Shown: in pieces, positions 1 through 5,067 of the stretch
Layout of the letters: each line of letters begins with the position of its first letter
Numbering within the stretch: position 1 is the stretch's first letter
Source of the DNA: VFKE01 sp031400955
GTDB taxonomy: Bacteria; Verrucomicrobiota; Verrucomicrobiia; Verrucomicrobiales; Verrucomicrobiaceae
Length of the DNA: 25,610 nt
Reading direction: 5' to 3'
Assembly: GCA_031400955.1 (NCBI GenBank)
Contig: JANNQW010000045.1
Coordinates: 1 to 25,610 of the forward strand
Position numbers and translations under genes: made by a program
Notes under the pieces: model-generated
The model's database searches: none
What the model saw: the letters and a program-made list of their open reading frames with translations, nothing else
Told to the model about the DNA's origin: nothing

Positions 1-69
1 TAGCTCAATGTATAGAGCACCGCGCTTCGAACGCGGAGGTTGCAGGCGAAAGTCCTGTCGGGAGCACCA
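1..69 (+). tRNA. tRNA-Arg(TCG)-like gene, 5' end outside window
   Basis: The first seven bases (the 5' acceptor strand) lie outside the window, so the gene is partial. A D arm (stem GCTC/GAGC), an anticodon stem CCGCG/CGCGG with loop CTTCGAA (anticodon TCG at 27-29, reading CGA Arg), a T stem GCAGG/CCTGT and a 3' acceptor strand CGGGAGC with discriminator A and encoded CCA are visible. The T loop is CGAAAGT instead of the usual TTCRANY, and the D loop AATGTATA has no GG pair. It is the first visible member of a head-to-tail array; more members may lie to the left. Confidence 0.8.
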
Positions 70-83
70 TTCAACAATTCATC

Positions 84-159
84 CCCGGCGTAGCCCAACA
101 GCAGAGGCACTCCGCTTAGAACGGAGCCAGTGCGGGTGCAACTCCTGCCGCCGGGACCA
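84..159 (+). tRNA. tRNA-Leu(TAG)-like gene, class I body
   Basis: The acceptor strands CCCGGCG (84-90) and CGCCGGG (149-155) pair perfectly, followed by discriminator A and encoded CCA. The anticodon stem CTCCG/CGGAG encloses CTTAGAA, with anticodon TAG at 117-119. The T stem GCGGG/CCTGC encloses TGCAACT, so base 55 is G rather than T. The D loop AACAGCAG lacks the GG dinucleotide. The variable loop is only five bases, whereas bacterial tRNA-Leu normally has a long variable arm, so charging with leucine is doubtful. The D arm is identical to those of the Leu-CAA and Leu-GAG members of the array. Confidence 0.85.
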
Positions 160-164
160 ATTTT

Positions 165-239
165 GCTCCCGTAACCCAACGTAGAGGTGTCCGGCTTAAA
201 CCCGGTTCAGTGCCGGTGCGAATCCGGCCGGGAGCACCA
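165..239 (+). tRNA. tRNA-Leu(TAA)-like gene, class I body
   Basis: Acceptor strands GCTCCCG (165-171) and CGGGAGC (229-235) pair perfectly, with A and CCA at 236-239. The anticodon loop CTTAAAC carries TAA at 197-199; the outer pair of the anticodon stem is a T-T mismatch. The T stem GCCGG/CCGGC encloses TGCGAAT, again with G55. The D arm is weak (ACCC with GGT) and its loop contains CG instead of GG. The variable loop is short, unusual for a Leu anticodon. The 3' acceptor strand is the same as in the preceding Arg-TCG member, suggesting shared ancestry or exchange of modules. Confidence 0.82.
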
Positions 240-245
240 TTTATT

Positions 246-321
246 GCCTGCGTAGCCCAACAGCAGAGGCACCGGATTCAAACCCCGGACAGTGCGGGTG
301 CAACTCCCGCCGCAGGCACCA
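246..321 (+). tRNA. tRNA-Leu(CAA)-like gene, class I body
   Basis: Acceptor strands GCCTGCG (246-252) and CGCAGGC (311-317) pair perfectly, with A and CCA at 318-321. The anticodon stem has an A-C mismatch next to the loop (276 and 284); the loop TTCAAAC gives anticodon CAA at 279-281. The T stem GCGGG/CCCGC encloses TGCAACT (G55). The D arm (253-271) is identical to that of the Leu-TAG and Leu-GAG members. The variable loop is short. The loop-closing mismatch is a further departure from a normal elongator tRNA. Confidence 0.8.
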
Positions 322-324
322 TGA

Positions 325-416
325 GGAACGTGAACCGGACCAGCGCGCCGGGACTCCTTGCTAAGGAGATCGTCCCGCAAACGCGGGATGGGGAGCATGC
401 CCTCCGCGTTCCGCCA
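325..416 (+). tRNA. tRNA-Ser(GCT)-like gene
   Basis: Acceptor strands GGAACGT (325-331) and GCGTTCC (406-412) pair with one T-G wobble; discriminator G and CCA follow. The anticodon loop TTGCTAA gives GCT at 360-362, reading AGC/AGU Ser. A long variable arm is present (TCCCGC/GCGGGA at 373-378 and 383-388, loop AAAC), as expected for serine, and discriminator G also fits serine. The T arm is poor: TGGGG/CCTCC has an end mismatch and one G-T pair, and its loop AGCATGC is atypical, again with G at position 55. It is the only class II member of the array. Confidence 0.8.
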
Positions 417-423
417 ATTTCAT

Positions 424-499
424 GCCCGTGAATGCAAAGAGTCGAGCAACCGGCCCTTCAAGTCGGTCCTAGTGGGTGCGAGTCCCACCACGGGTGCCA
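424..499 (+). tRNA. tRNA-Glu(TTC)-like gene with C33
   Basis: Acceptor strands GCCCGTG (424-430) and CACGGGT (489-495) pair with one terminal wobble, then G and CCA. The anticodon stem CCGGC/GTCGG encloses CCTTCAA, giving anticodon TTC at 457-459. The base before the anticodon is C456 rather than the nearly universal T33, which should disturb the U-turn. The T stem GTGGG/CCCAC encloses TGCGAGT (G55). The D arm has only three pairs (TGC/GCA) around a ten-base loop containing CG. Cloverleaf pairing is otherwise intact. Confidence 0.8.
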
Positions 500-509
500 T
501 TTTCAAAGA

Positions 510-585
510 GGTCGCGTAGCCCAACAGCAGAGGCACTGCGTCGAGAGCGCAGCCAGTGCAGGTGCAACTCCTGCCGCGACCACCA
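510..585 (+). tRNA. tRNA-Leu(GAG)-like gene with C33, class I body
   Basis: Acceptor strands GGTCGCG (510-516) and CGCGACC (575-581) pair perfectly, followed by A and CCA. The anticodon stem CTGCG/CGCAG encloses TCGAGAG: anticodon GAG at 543-545, with C542 in place of T33. The T stem GCAGG/CCTGC encloses TGCAACT. The D arm (517-535) is identical to those of the Leu-TAG and Leu-CAA members, so these three share one body with different acceptor and anticodon stems. Variable loop short. Confidence 0.8.
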
Positions 586-590
586 TTTTC

Positions 591-664
591 GAGTCCGAAG
601 CTTAGGAAGCGAAGCAGCCGGCTTTTAACCGGCAGAGCAGGGCGCAACTCCCTGCGGACTCACC
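591..664 (+). tRNA. tRNA-Lys(TTT)-like gene, incomplete CCA
   Basis: Acceptor strands GAGTCCG (591-597) and CGGACTC (655-661) pair perfectly with discriminator A662. The next bases are CCT, so unlike the other members the full CCA is not encoded. The D stem GCTT/AAGC encloses AGGAAGCG; the anticodon stem GCCGG/CCGGC encloses CTTTTAA, anticodon TTT at 624-626. The T stem CAGGG/CCCTG encloses CGCAACT, so both positions 54 and 55 differ from TT. tRNA-Lys(TTT) is a known target of the anticodon nuclease PrrC, which makes its presence next to RNA-repair genes notable. Confidence 0.8.
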
Positions 665-671
665 TTAATCT

Positions 672-736
672 CCGCCGGCTTAATCGCAGCCACACGGCAT
701 CGCCGCATGTGGTTCTGCACATCACCCAACCGGCGG
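672..736 (+). ncRNA. possible structured RNA segment after the tRNA array
   Basis: The bases CCGCCGG at 672-678 can pair with CCGGCGG at 730-736, enclosing two local hairpins: CGGC-ATC-GCCG and ATGTG-GTTCTG-CACAT. No tRNA cloverleaf fits here and no reading frame is convincing. It sits between the Lys member and a Phe-like remnant and could be a degenerate array member or part of a larger RNA. Seven pairs over this distance can occur by chance in GC-rich DNA, so support is modest. Confidence 0.25.
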
Positions 737-789
737 CTTGGTAATCGGCTGAAAACCGAAAGATGCCGGGTTCGACTCCCGAAACAAAC
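737..789 (+). pseudogene. tRNA-Phe(GAA)-like remnant
   Basis: An anticodon arm TCGG/CCGA enclosing CTGAAAA (anticodon GAA at 751-753) and a T arm with four good pairs around TTCGACT (771-777) are clear. A TTGGTAA stretch just upstream resembles a canonical D loop. No 5' acceptor strand matches the 3' bases AACAAAC, and CCA is absent. Unlike the eight upstream members, it keeps the canonical TTC in the T loop and GG in the D loop. It is either a decayed tRNA-Phe or a tRNA-like domain of a longer RNA. Confidence 0.45.
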
Positions 790-791
790 CG

Positions 792-901
792 ATCTGCGGT
801 GGTGGCCTGCGTTCTAGCGCAGCCGCAACGCAGCCTAGCGCGGCTGGCATACAGCCAAGCCGCCCGTCGCCAAGTGGTGGCCACTGCCGCAGGTCGCAGA
901 T
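792..901 (+). ncRNA. candidate structured RNA between tRNA array and slipin gene
   Basis: The two ends pair over a long distance: ATCTGCG (792-798) with CGCAGAT (895-901), continued by GTGGTGGCC (799-807) with GGCCACTGC (879-887, two G-T pairs), with a seven-base bulge at 888-894. Inside are a hairpin TGCG/CGCA (808-811 and 818-821) and a hairpin GCGGCT/AGCCGC (840-845 and 858-863) with an alternative GGCTG/CAGCC. The segment has no convincing reading frame and ends 22 bases before the slipin start codon. Bacterial Y RNAs near rtcBA in Salmonella also pair a closed stem with tRNA-like modules. Resemblance is architectural only; no Ro60 gene is in the window. It could alternatively be a leader regulating the operon. 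Confidence 0.5.
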
Positions 902-923
902 ATTTCAAACCATAAACAACAAC

Positions 924-1709
924 ATGAACACCCAAGACATCATCTTTAACCTCATTATAATTGCCGTTGCTGCAACGATCCTCGGCATCGCCGTGCGTAA
1001 AAACTACCGCGTCGAATTTATCGTGCGCGACGGTTTCATCGGCCTGCTCTACCACCAGGGAAAACTCGTTGAGACACTCAACGTTGGCCGCCACGTTCGC
1101 TGGGGTAAAAACTTCACCCTCGCTTTCATCGAGTCGCGCAAGACGCTCCTCCAGATCGCAGGTCAGGAAGTTCTCACCTCTGACAACATCAGCGTGAAGC
1201 TCAGCCTTGTGCTCACCACGCAGATCGTTGATGCCGCGAAGAGCGTGCAAGCGGTGGACAACCACCTCACACACCTCTACACGACCGCTCAGACGGCCAT
1301 CCGTTTCGTGGTCGCGGGCTTCACGATGGATGCGTTGCTAGCTCAGCGAGCGGCCATCAGCACTCAGCTTCGTGAATTGCTGGTGACACAAGCCGAAAGC
1401 ATCGGCGTGCAAATCCACAACGTGGAAGTGCGCGATGTGATGCTGCCAGGTGAACTGCGCAAGGCTTTCAGTGAAGTCCAAAAGGCGAAGCAAGAAGGCC
1501 AGGCCGCACTGGAACGCGCACGCGGTGAATCCGCCGCGTTGCGTAATCTCGCAAACGGCGCACGCCTCATCCAAGACCAGCCTGCTCTGGCAACGCTTCG
1601 CTTCCTGCAAACGCTCGAAGCCAAGGGCGCGAATCAAAACTTCGTGATGAACGACCTAACGGCCCTCATTCCGGCTTTCACCGCGCGCAGCAATAAACCA
1701 TCTGCGTAG
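924..1709 (+). CDS. slipin/SPFH (band-7) membrane protein
   Basis: This 261-residue protein has one N-terminal membrane helix (about residues 6-24), an SPFH/band-7 domain (about 27-185, with the typical stretch VLTSDNISVKLSLVLTTQI), and a charged, Ala/Glu-rich helical tail (about 180-215) as in slipins and prohibitins. Such proteins oligomerise into ring or cage scaffolds on membranes. It is the first protein gene after the tRNA-like array and heads the run with the nucleotidyltransferase, RtcB and HNH genes. A role in gathering the repair enzymes at the membrane is an inference. The start codon has no Shine-Dalgarno sequence; the context (AACAACATGAACAC) resembles that of rtcB. The slipin identification is solid, the exact role is not. 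Confidence 0.88.
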   Translation: MNTQDIIFNLIIIAVAATILGIAVRKNYRVEFIVRDGFIGLLYHQGKLVETLNVGRHVRWGKNFTLAFIESRKTLLQIAGQEVLTSDNISVKLSLVLTTQIVDAAKSVQAVDNHLTHLYTTAQTAIRFVVAGFTMDALLAQRAAISTQLRELLVTQAESIGVQIHNVEVRDVMLPGELRKAFSEVQKAKQEGQAALERARGESAALRNLANGARLIQDQPALATLRFLQTLEAKGANQNFVMNDLTALIPAFTARSNKPSA

Positions 1710-1737
1710 GAAGGCGTGCGGCAGTTAAATCGGACAT

Positions 1738-1776
1738 GGATCACTCTGGCGGAAACCGAAACCTCCGGGGTGATCC
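1738..1776 (+). promoter_or_regulatory. intercistronic hairpin between slipin and RlaP genes
   Basis: GGATCACTC (1738-1746) pairs with GGGTGATCC (1768-1776) through nine pairs including one T-G; further G-C pairs extend inward around an AAACCGAAA loop. There is no T run after it, so it is not a standard terminator. It may be an RNA-processing or stability element, or a protein-binding site. Confidence 0.55.
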
Positions 1777-1829
1777 CTTCAAATCAGCCACTCAGTCCAT
1801 CAACACATAAACATGAAAGGAGATTCACT

Positions 1830-2609
1830 ATGCAACAGAATGAAGATTATCAGCGTGTCCGCGACGCGCTCGCTCGTCTCGAAAAGGAGCGGAACGTACG
1901 CGTGCTTTACGCGTGCGAAAGCGGCAGCCGTGCGTGGGGTTTCGCCTCACATGACAGCGACTACGATGTGCGCTTCCTCTATGTCCACCGGCGCGACTGG
2001 TATCTGTCCGTCGAAGACCGGCGTGATGTGATCGAGGAACCTCTCACGGACGAACTCGATGTCAGCGGTTGGGAACTGCGCAAGGCGCTGCGACTGCTCC
2101 GTAAGAGCAATCCGCCGCTGCTTGAATGGCTGAAGTCGCCCGTCGTGTATCAGCACGATCCGGTTTTCACCGCCCAGTTCAATGCGCTGTCGGAACGATT
2201 CTATTCGCCGCGTCGCTGCTTCGCGCACTACCTGCACATGGCTTCGGGCAACTGGCGTCATTATCTGGAAGGTCGCGAACTAGTGAGTTTGAAGAAGTAT
2301 CTTTACGTCTTCCGCCCCCTGCTTGCATGCCGCTGGATCGAGCTCTCACTCGGTCAGGTGCCCATGCTCTTTCAGGAACTGGTCGATGCCGTGCTCGAAG
2401 ATCGCGAAACTCGCGAATCACTGGATGCACTCGTCGCCCGCAAGCAGGCCGGTGATGAACTCAGCATGTCTCCGCCCGTCGAGGTGCTCTCGCGCTTCAT
2501 CGTCTCGGAACTGCAGCGGATCGAAACCCTGAATGAGCCAGAGGAAGCTGTCGGCGATGTGGAGGAGATGAACACCTTCTTTCGTCGATTTGCTCTTACC
2601 GGCAACTGA
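1830..2609 (+). CDS. RlaP-family polymerase-beta nucleotidyltransferase (RNA repair)
   Basis: The ATG at 1830 is chosen because AAGGAGA lies seven bases upstream, one of few clear ribosome sites here; an upstream extension to 1716 would run through the intercistronic hairpin. The 259-residue protein carries the nucleotidyltransferase signature GSRAWGF (residues 32-38) followed by SDYDVRF with metal-binding D44 and D46, and a probable third aspartate at D77 in a DELDVSGWEL context. This matches the YcgL/RlaP family, whose name comes from its recurrent linkage to RNA-repair operons with RtcB. It probably adds nucleotides to, or otherwise modifies, RNA ends. Its substrate is not experimentally settled to my knowledge; the adjacent tRNA-like array offers an obvious candidate. 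Confidence 0.88.
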   Translation: MQQNEDYQRVRDALARLEKERNVRVLYACESGSRAWGFASHDSDYDVRFLYVHRRDWYLSVEDRRDVIEEPLTDELDVSGWELRKALRLLRKSNPPLLEWLKSPVVYQHDPVFTAQFNALSERFYSPRRCFAHYLHMASGNWRHYLEGRELVSLKKYLYVFRPLLACRWIELSLGQVPMLFQELVDAVLEDRETRESLDALVARKQAGDELSMSPPVEVLSRFIVSELQRIETLNEPEEAVGDVEEMNTFFRRFALTGN

Positions 2610-2613
2610 TTGG

Positions 2614-2646
2614 CAGCACGGAAGAGCCGGAAACTCTTCCGTGCTG
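2614..2646 (+). promoter_or_regulatory. perfect 13-bp hairpin between RlaP and rtcB genes
   Basis: CAGCACGGAAGAG (2614-2626) pairs perfectly with CTCTTCCGTGCTG (2634-2646) around a CCGGAAA loop, beginning four bases after the stop codon at 2609. The next bases are TATCCTGCG, so there is no immediate T run. It could slow transcription, protect the upstream mRNA end or be a processing site, setting different levels of the repair proteins. Confidence 0.65.
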
Positions 2647-2728
2647 TATCCTGCGACAAAAAAAGAACAAACACCGCTGCCGGAGGTATGCCCTCGCGTT
2701 ATCATTACCCAACATCACAGACAACATC

Positions 2729-4147
2729 ATGAACACTAAAGACCTTATCCGCCTCGGCGTGCCTCAGGGCGCGGCGATCAAGTCCGGCATGGAATTTATC
2801 GTGAACTTCATCGCCCAGGGCGGGGAACCTGCGCGCTTGGAAGAAGAAATCAGCGCCATCATCGCCAAGCCGGAATCGTTTCTCGGCGATCCGCTTCGCG
2901 AAAGCTTCGCGCGCGGTATGTATGCACCTGCCTACAAGCAGCGCGATGAACTTGCGCCGTGGAAGCAGTGGGGTTCCGGGCTCGAACCTGAAGCGGTGAA
3001 GCAAATGGCGAATGCGTGTGCGCTTCCGGTCTCGGTCGCGGGCGCGTTGATGCCGGACGCGCATCTCGGCTACGGTTTGCCGATCGGTGGCGTGCTCGCG
3101 ACCGAAGGTTGTGTGATCCCGTATGCCGTCGGCGTGGATATCGCGTGCCGTATGCGTCTTACGGTCTATGACCGCAAGGCCAGCACCATCGCGGGCCAGA
3201 AAGATCGTCTTGCAAATATCTTGGAAAACGAAACGTGCTTTGGCATGGGCAGAGCGTTCGAGGTTCGTCGTCATCATGATGTGATGGACGAGGACTGGGA
3301 CGTGTCGCCGATCACAAAGCGTTTCAAGGACAAGGCCTGGAAGCAGCTCGGATCGAGCGGCTCGGGGAATCATTTCGTCGAGTTCGGCGCGTTCAGCGTG
3401 GATGTGGCACAGTCGCTTGCGTTGCAGGAATCCGGCTTCGAGATCGGACCGGGCGAATACGTCGCGTTGCTCTCACACAGCGGATCGCGCGGAACGGGAG
3501 CGCAGGTTTGCCAGCACTACAGCCGTATCGCCATGGAACGTCGTTACGAACTGCCGAAGGAGTTGAAGCATCTCGCATGGCTCACCTTTGAGGAAGAAGC
3601 CGGTCAGGAATACTGGGCTGCGATGAACCTCATGGGAAACTACGCGGCGGCAAACCATGCTCTGATCCATAAGCACATCGCGAAGAAGGTCGGTGCTCAT
3701 GTCGTGATCGACATTGAGAACCACCACAACTTCGCCTGGAAGGAACGCCACGTCGTCAACGGCGCGGAACGTGAAGTCATCGTGCATCGCAAAGGCGCGA
3801 CGCCTGCAGGTGCCGGTGTGCTTGGCGTGATCCCAGGCTCGATGGCAACACCGGGCTTCATGGTGCGCGGCAAAGGAAATCCTGAATCGCTCAATAGCGC
3901 ATCTCACGGCGCAGGCCGCGTCATGAGCCGCACGAAAGCAATGCAGTCCTTTGCCTGGAGCAACGTGAAAAAGCAACTCGCCGCTGCCGGTGTCGAACTA
4001 CTCAGTGCCGGTCTCGACGAAGTGCCAGGTGTTTACAAAGACATCCACAGCGTCATGGCCGCGCAGACCGATCTCGTCGAAGTTCTCGGCAAGTTTGATC
4101 CGCGGATCGTGAAGATGTGCCCGGCCGGCGAACGGGCCGAAGACTAA
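2729..4147 (+). CDS. rtcB: RNA ligase RtcB
   Basis: RtcB joins 2',3'-cyclic phosphate (or 3'-phosphate) RNA ends to 5'-OH ends using GTP and manganese. These are the ends left by anticodon nucleases and many toxins. The 472-residue protein is complete, longer than the roughly 408-residue E. coli enzyme. The metal and active-site residues are recognisable: D137 and C140 in GVDIAC, N214-H215 in GSGNHFVEFG, H250 in LLSHSGSRG, H332/H333 in ENHHNFAW, and the guanylylated histidine H393 in SASHGAGR. GVDIACRM differs slightly from the common GVDIGCGM. No rtcA, archease or CARF-type RtcR regulator is seen in the window. Its neighbours are RlaP upstream and HNH 19 bases downstream. Confidence 0.96.
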   Translation: MNTKDLIRLGVPQGAAIKSGMEFIVNFIAQGGEPARLEEEISAIIAKPESFLGDPLRESFARGMYAPAYKQRDELAPWKQWGSGLEPEAVKQMANACALPVSVAGALMPDAHLGYGLPIGGVLATEGCVIPYAVGVDIACRMRLTVYDRKASTIAGQKDRLANILENETCFGMGRAFEVRRHHDVMDEDWDVSPITKRFKDKAWKQLGSSGSGNHFVEFGAFSVDVAQSLALQESGFEIGPGEYVALLSHSGSRGTGAQVCQHYSRIAMERRYELPKELKHLAWLTFEEEAGQEYWAAMNLMGNYAAANHALIHKHIAKKVGAHVVIDIENHHNFAWKERHVVNGAEREVIVHRKGATPAGAGVLGVIPGSMATPGFMVRGKGNPESLNSASHGAGRVMSRTKAMQSFAWSNVKKQLAAAGVELLSAGLDEVPGVYKDIHSVMAAQTDLVEVLGKFDPRIVKMCPAGERAED

Positions 4148-4166
4148 TCTTTGAACTACAAATTTC

Positions 4167-4748
4167 ATGTCCGACATCCTCAACAAAACCACCGTGCTCG
4201 TGCTGAATCGCAACTGGCAGGCGATTCATGTGAAGACGCCTGCAGAGGCGTTCTGCATGATCGCCAGCGGTGCGGCCACCGCGCTCGACGTGCAGGCTGA
4301 CGATTCGATCTCGCCTGTGCGGTGGGACGAATGGCTCATACTGCCCGTGCGCGAACAGGATCATGCGGTTAACACCCCGCGTGGGCCGGTGCGCGTGCCC
4401 ACGGTCATCGTCGCGGCAAACTACGCGAGGGTTCCTATGCGCCGTCCCCGTTTCGGTCAACGCGGCGTCTGGGAGCGCGACGGCGGCATGTGCCAATACA
4501 CCGGACGTAAACTCGCGCCTCACGAAGGAAACATCGACCACGTCGTTCCGCGGTCTCGCGGTGGCAAGACCTCGTGGGACAACTGCGTGCTCGCCCATCG
4601 CGAGGTGAATTCGCGTAAAGCCGACCGCCTTCCCCAGGAAGTCGGACTCATCCTGCGCAAGCAGCCGGCGGAACCCCGCGCGTTGCCAGCAAACCTGATG
4701 ATCCGGAACCATCACAGCGTTCGTGATTGGGAACATTTCCTGGGCTGA
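4167..4748 (+). CDS. HNH endonuclease-family protein, zinc ligands largely lost
   Basis: The 193-residue protein resembles HNH proteins that begin with a VLVLNRNWQ-type N-terminal domain (here residues 10-18) and end with an HNH fold. The catalytic part keeps IDHVVPRSRGG (123-133, with D124 and H125), N139 in WDNC and N148 in REVNSRKADR. The two CxxC pairs that normally bind structural zinc are changed: C109-Q-Y-T at the first site, and LAHREVN where family members often have a CxxCN sequence. The nuclease core looks intact enough to be active. It lies 19 bases after rtcB and is probably translated from the same mRNA. Whether it cuts DNA or RNA cannot be told from sequence; in this setting it could process tRNAs or be an effector. 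Confidence 0.82.
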   Translation: MSDILNKTTVLVLNRNWQAIHVKTPAEAFCMIASGAATALDVQADDSISPVRWDEWLILPVREQDHAVNTPRGPVRVPTVIVAANYARVPMRRPRFGQRGVWERDGGMCQYTGRKLAPHEGNIDHVVPRSRGGKTSWDNCVLAHREVNSRKADRLPQEVGLILRKQPAEPRALPANLMIRNHHSVRDWEHFLG

Positions 4749-4773
4749 AGCCCTGAAGGACTTCAAGCGAGAG

Positions 4774-4849
4774 TGGTGCGCCCGGGAGGGATCGAACCTC
4801 CGACCGATGGATTAGAAATCCATTGCTCTATCCACTGAGCTACGGGCGC
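4774..4849 (-). tRNA. tRNA-Arg(TCT), canonical
   Basis: On the minus strand a complete 76-base cloverleaf is present: acceptor GCGCCCG/CGGGCGC, D arm with GTGGATA loop, anticodon stem ATGGA/TCCAT with TCT, T arm GGAGG/CCTCC around TTCGATC, discriminator A and encoded CCA. It has every canonical elbow base that the 1-664 array lacks, so it is a good internal reference. It is convergent with the HNH gene and marks the end of the RNA-repair region. Confidence 0.97.
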
Positions 4850-4872
4850 TTTTGCACTTAAAGCTTCATTCA

Positions 4873-5040
4873 CTATGCCCGGATTACCCGCGCGGGCAAG
4901 AAGACGAATGCAGCCCGAATCACCTCACGCTCACCTGGACGAGCGTCAAAATCAACGGCCCAATAGTCCAACCTGTCCGACCACTTCTTCCTGAGAATAT
5001 CGAACACCATCATGTCGATGCTCGCCTGCATCTGAGGCAT
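4873..5040 (-). CDS. small hypothetical ORF or gene remnant
   Basis: A 55-codon frame runs from an ATG at 5040 to a TAG at 4873 on the minus strand, 27 bases below the stop of the 1364-residue gene and ending 23 bases before the tRNA-Arg. The product begins MPQMQASIDMMVFDILRKKW and contains a WSDRLDYWAVDFDARP stretch with plausible soluble-protein composition. An in-frame TAG lies ten codons upstream of the ATG. I do not recognise it; it could be the 3' remnant of a larger gene lost next to the tRNA, or noise. Confidence 0.3.
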   Translation of the reverse strand: MPQMQASIDMMVFDILRKKWSDRLDYWAVDFDARPGEREVIRAAFVFLPARVIRA

Positions 5041-5067
5041 GGGTTTGCGTGAGGCACCGGACAGCGA

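Noticed and set aside
207..744. Several overlapping reading frames across the tRNA-like array on both strands
   Set aside because: They run through perfect cloverleaf structures, change frame between repeats and have no ribosome site; they are shadows of the RNA genes.
844..860. TGGCAT...GC resembling a sigma-54 promoter before the slipin gene
   Set aside because: Spacing between GG and GC is 11 rather than 10 bases, and it falls inside a hairpin.
660..1274. A 204-codon minus-strand frame over the structured RNA and slipin start
   Set aside because: It lies antisense to a well-supported slipin gene and to the structured segment, and its composition is not protein-like.
1716..1829. N-terminal extension of the RlaP protein
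   Set aside because: It would span the intercistronic hairpin, and a strong AAGGAGA site precedes the ATG at 1830.
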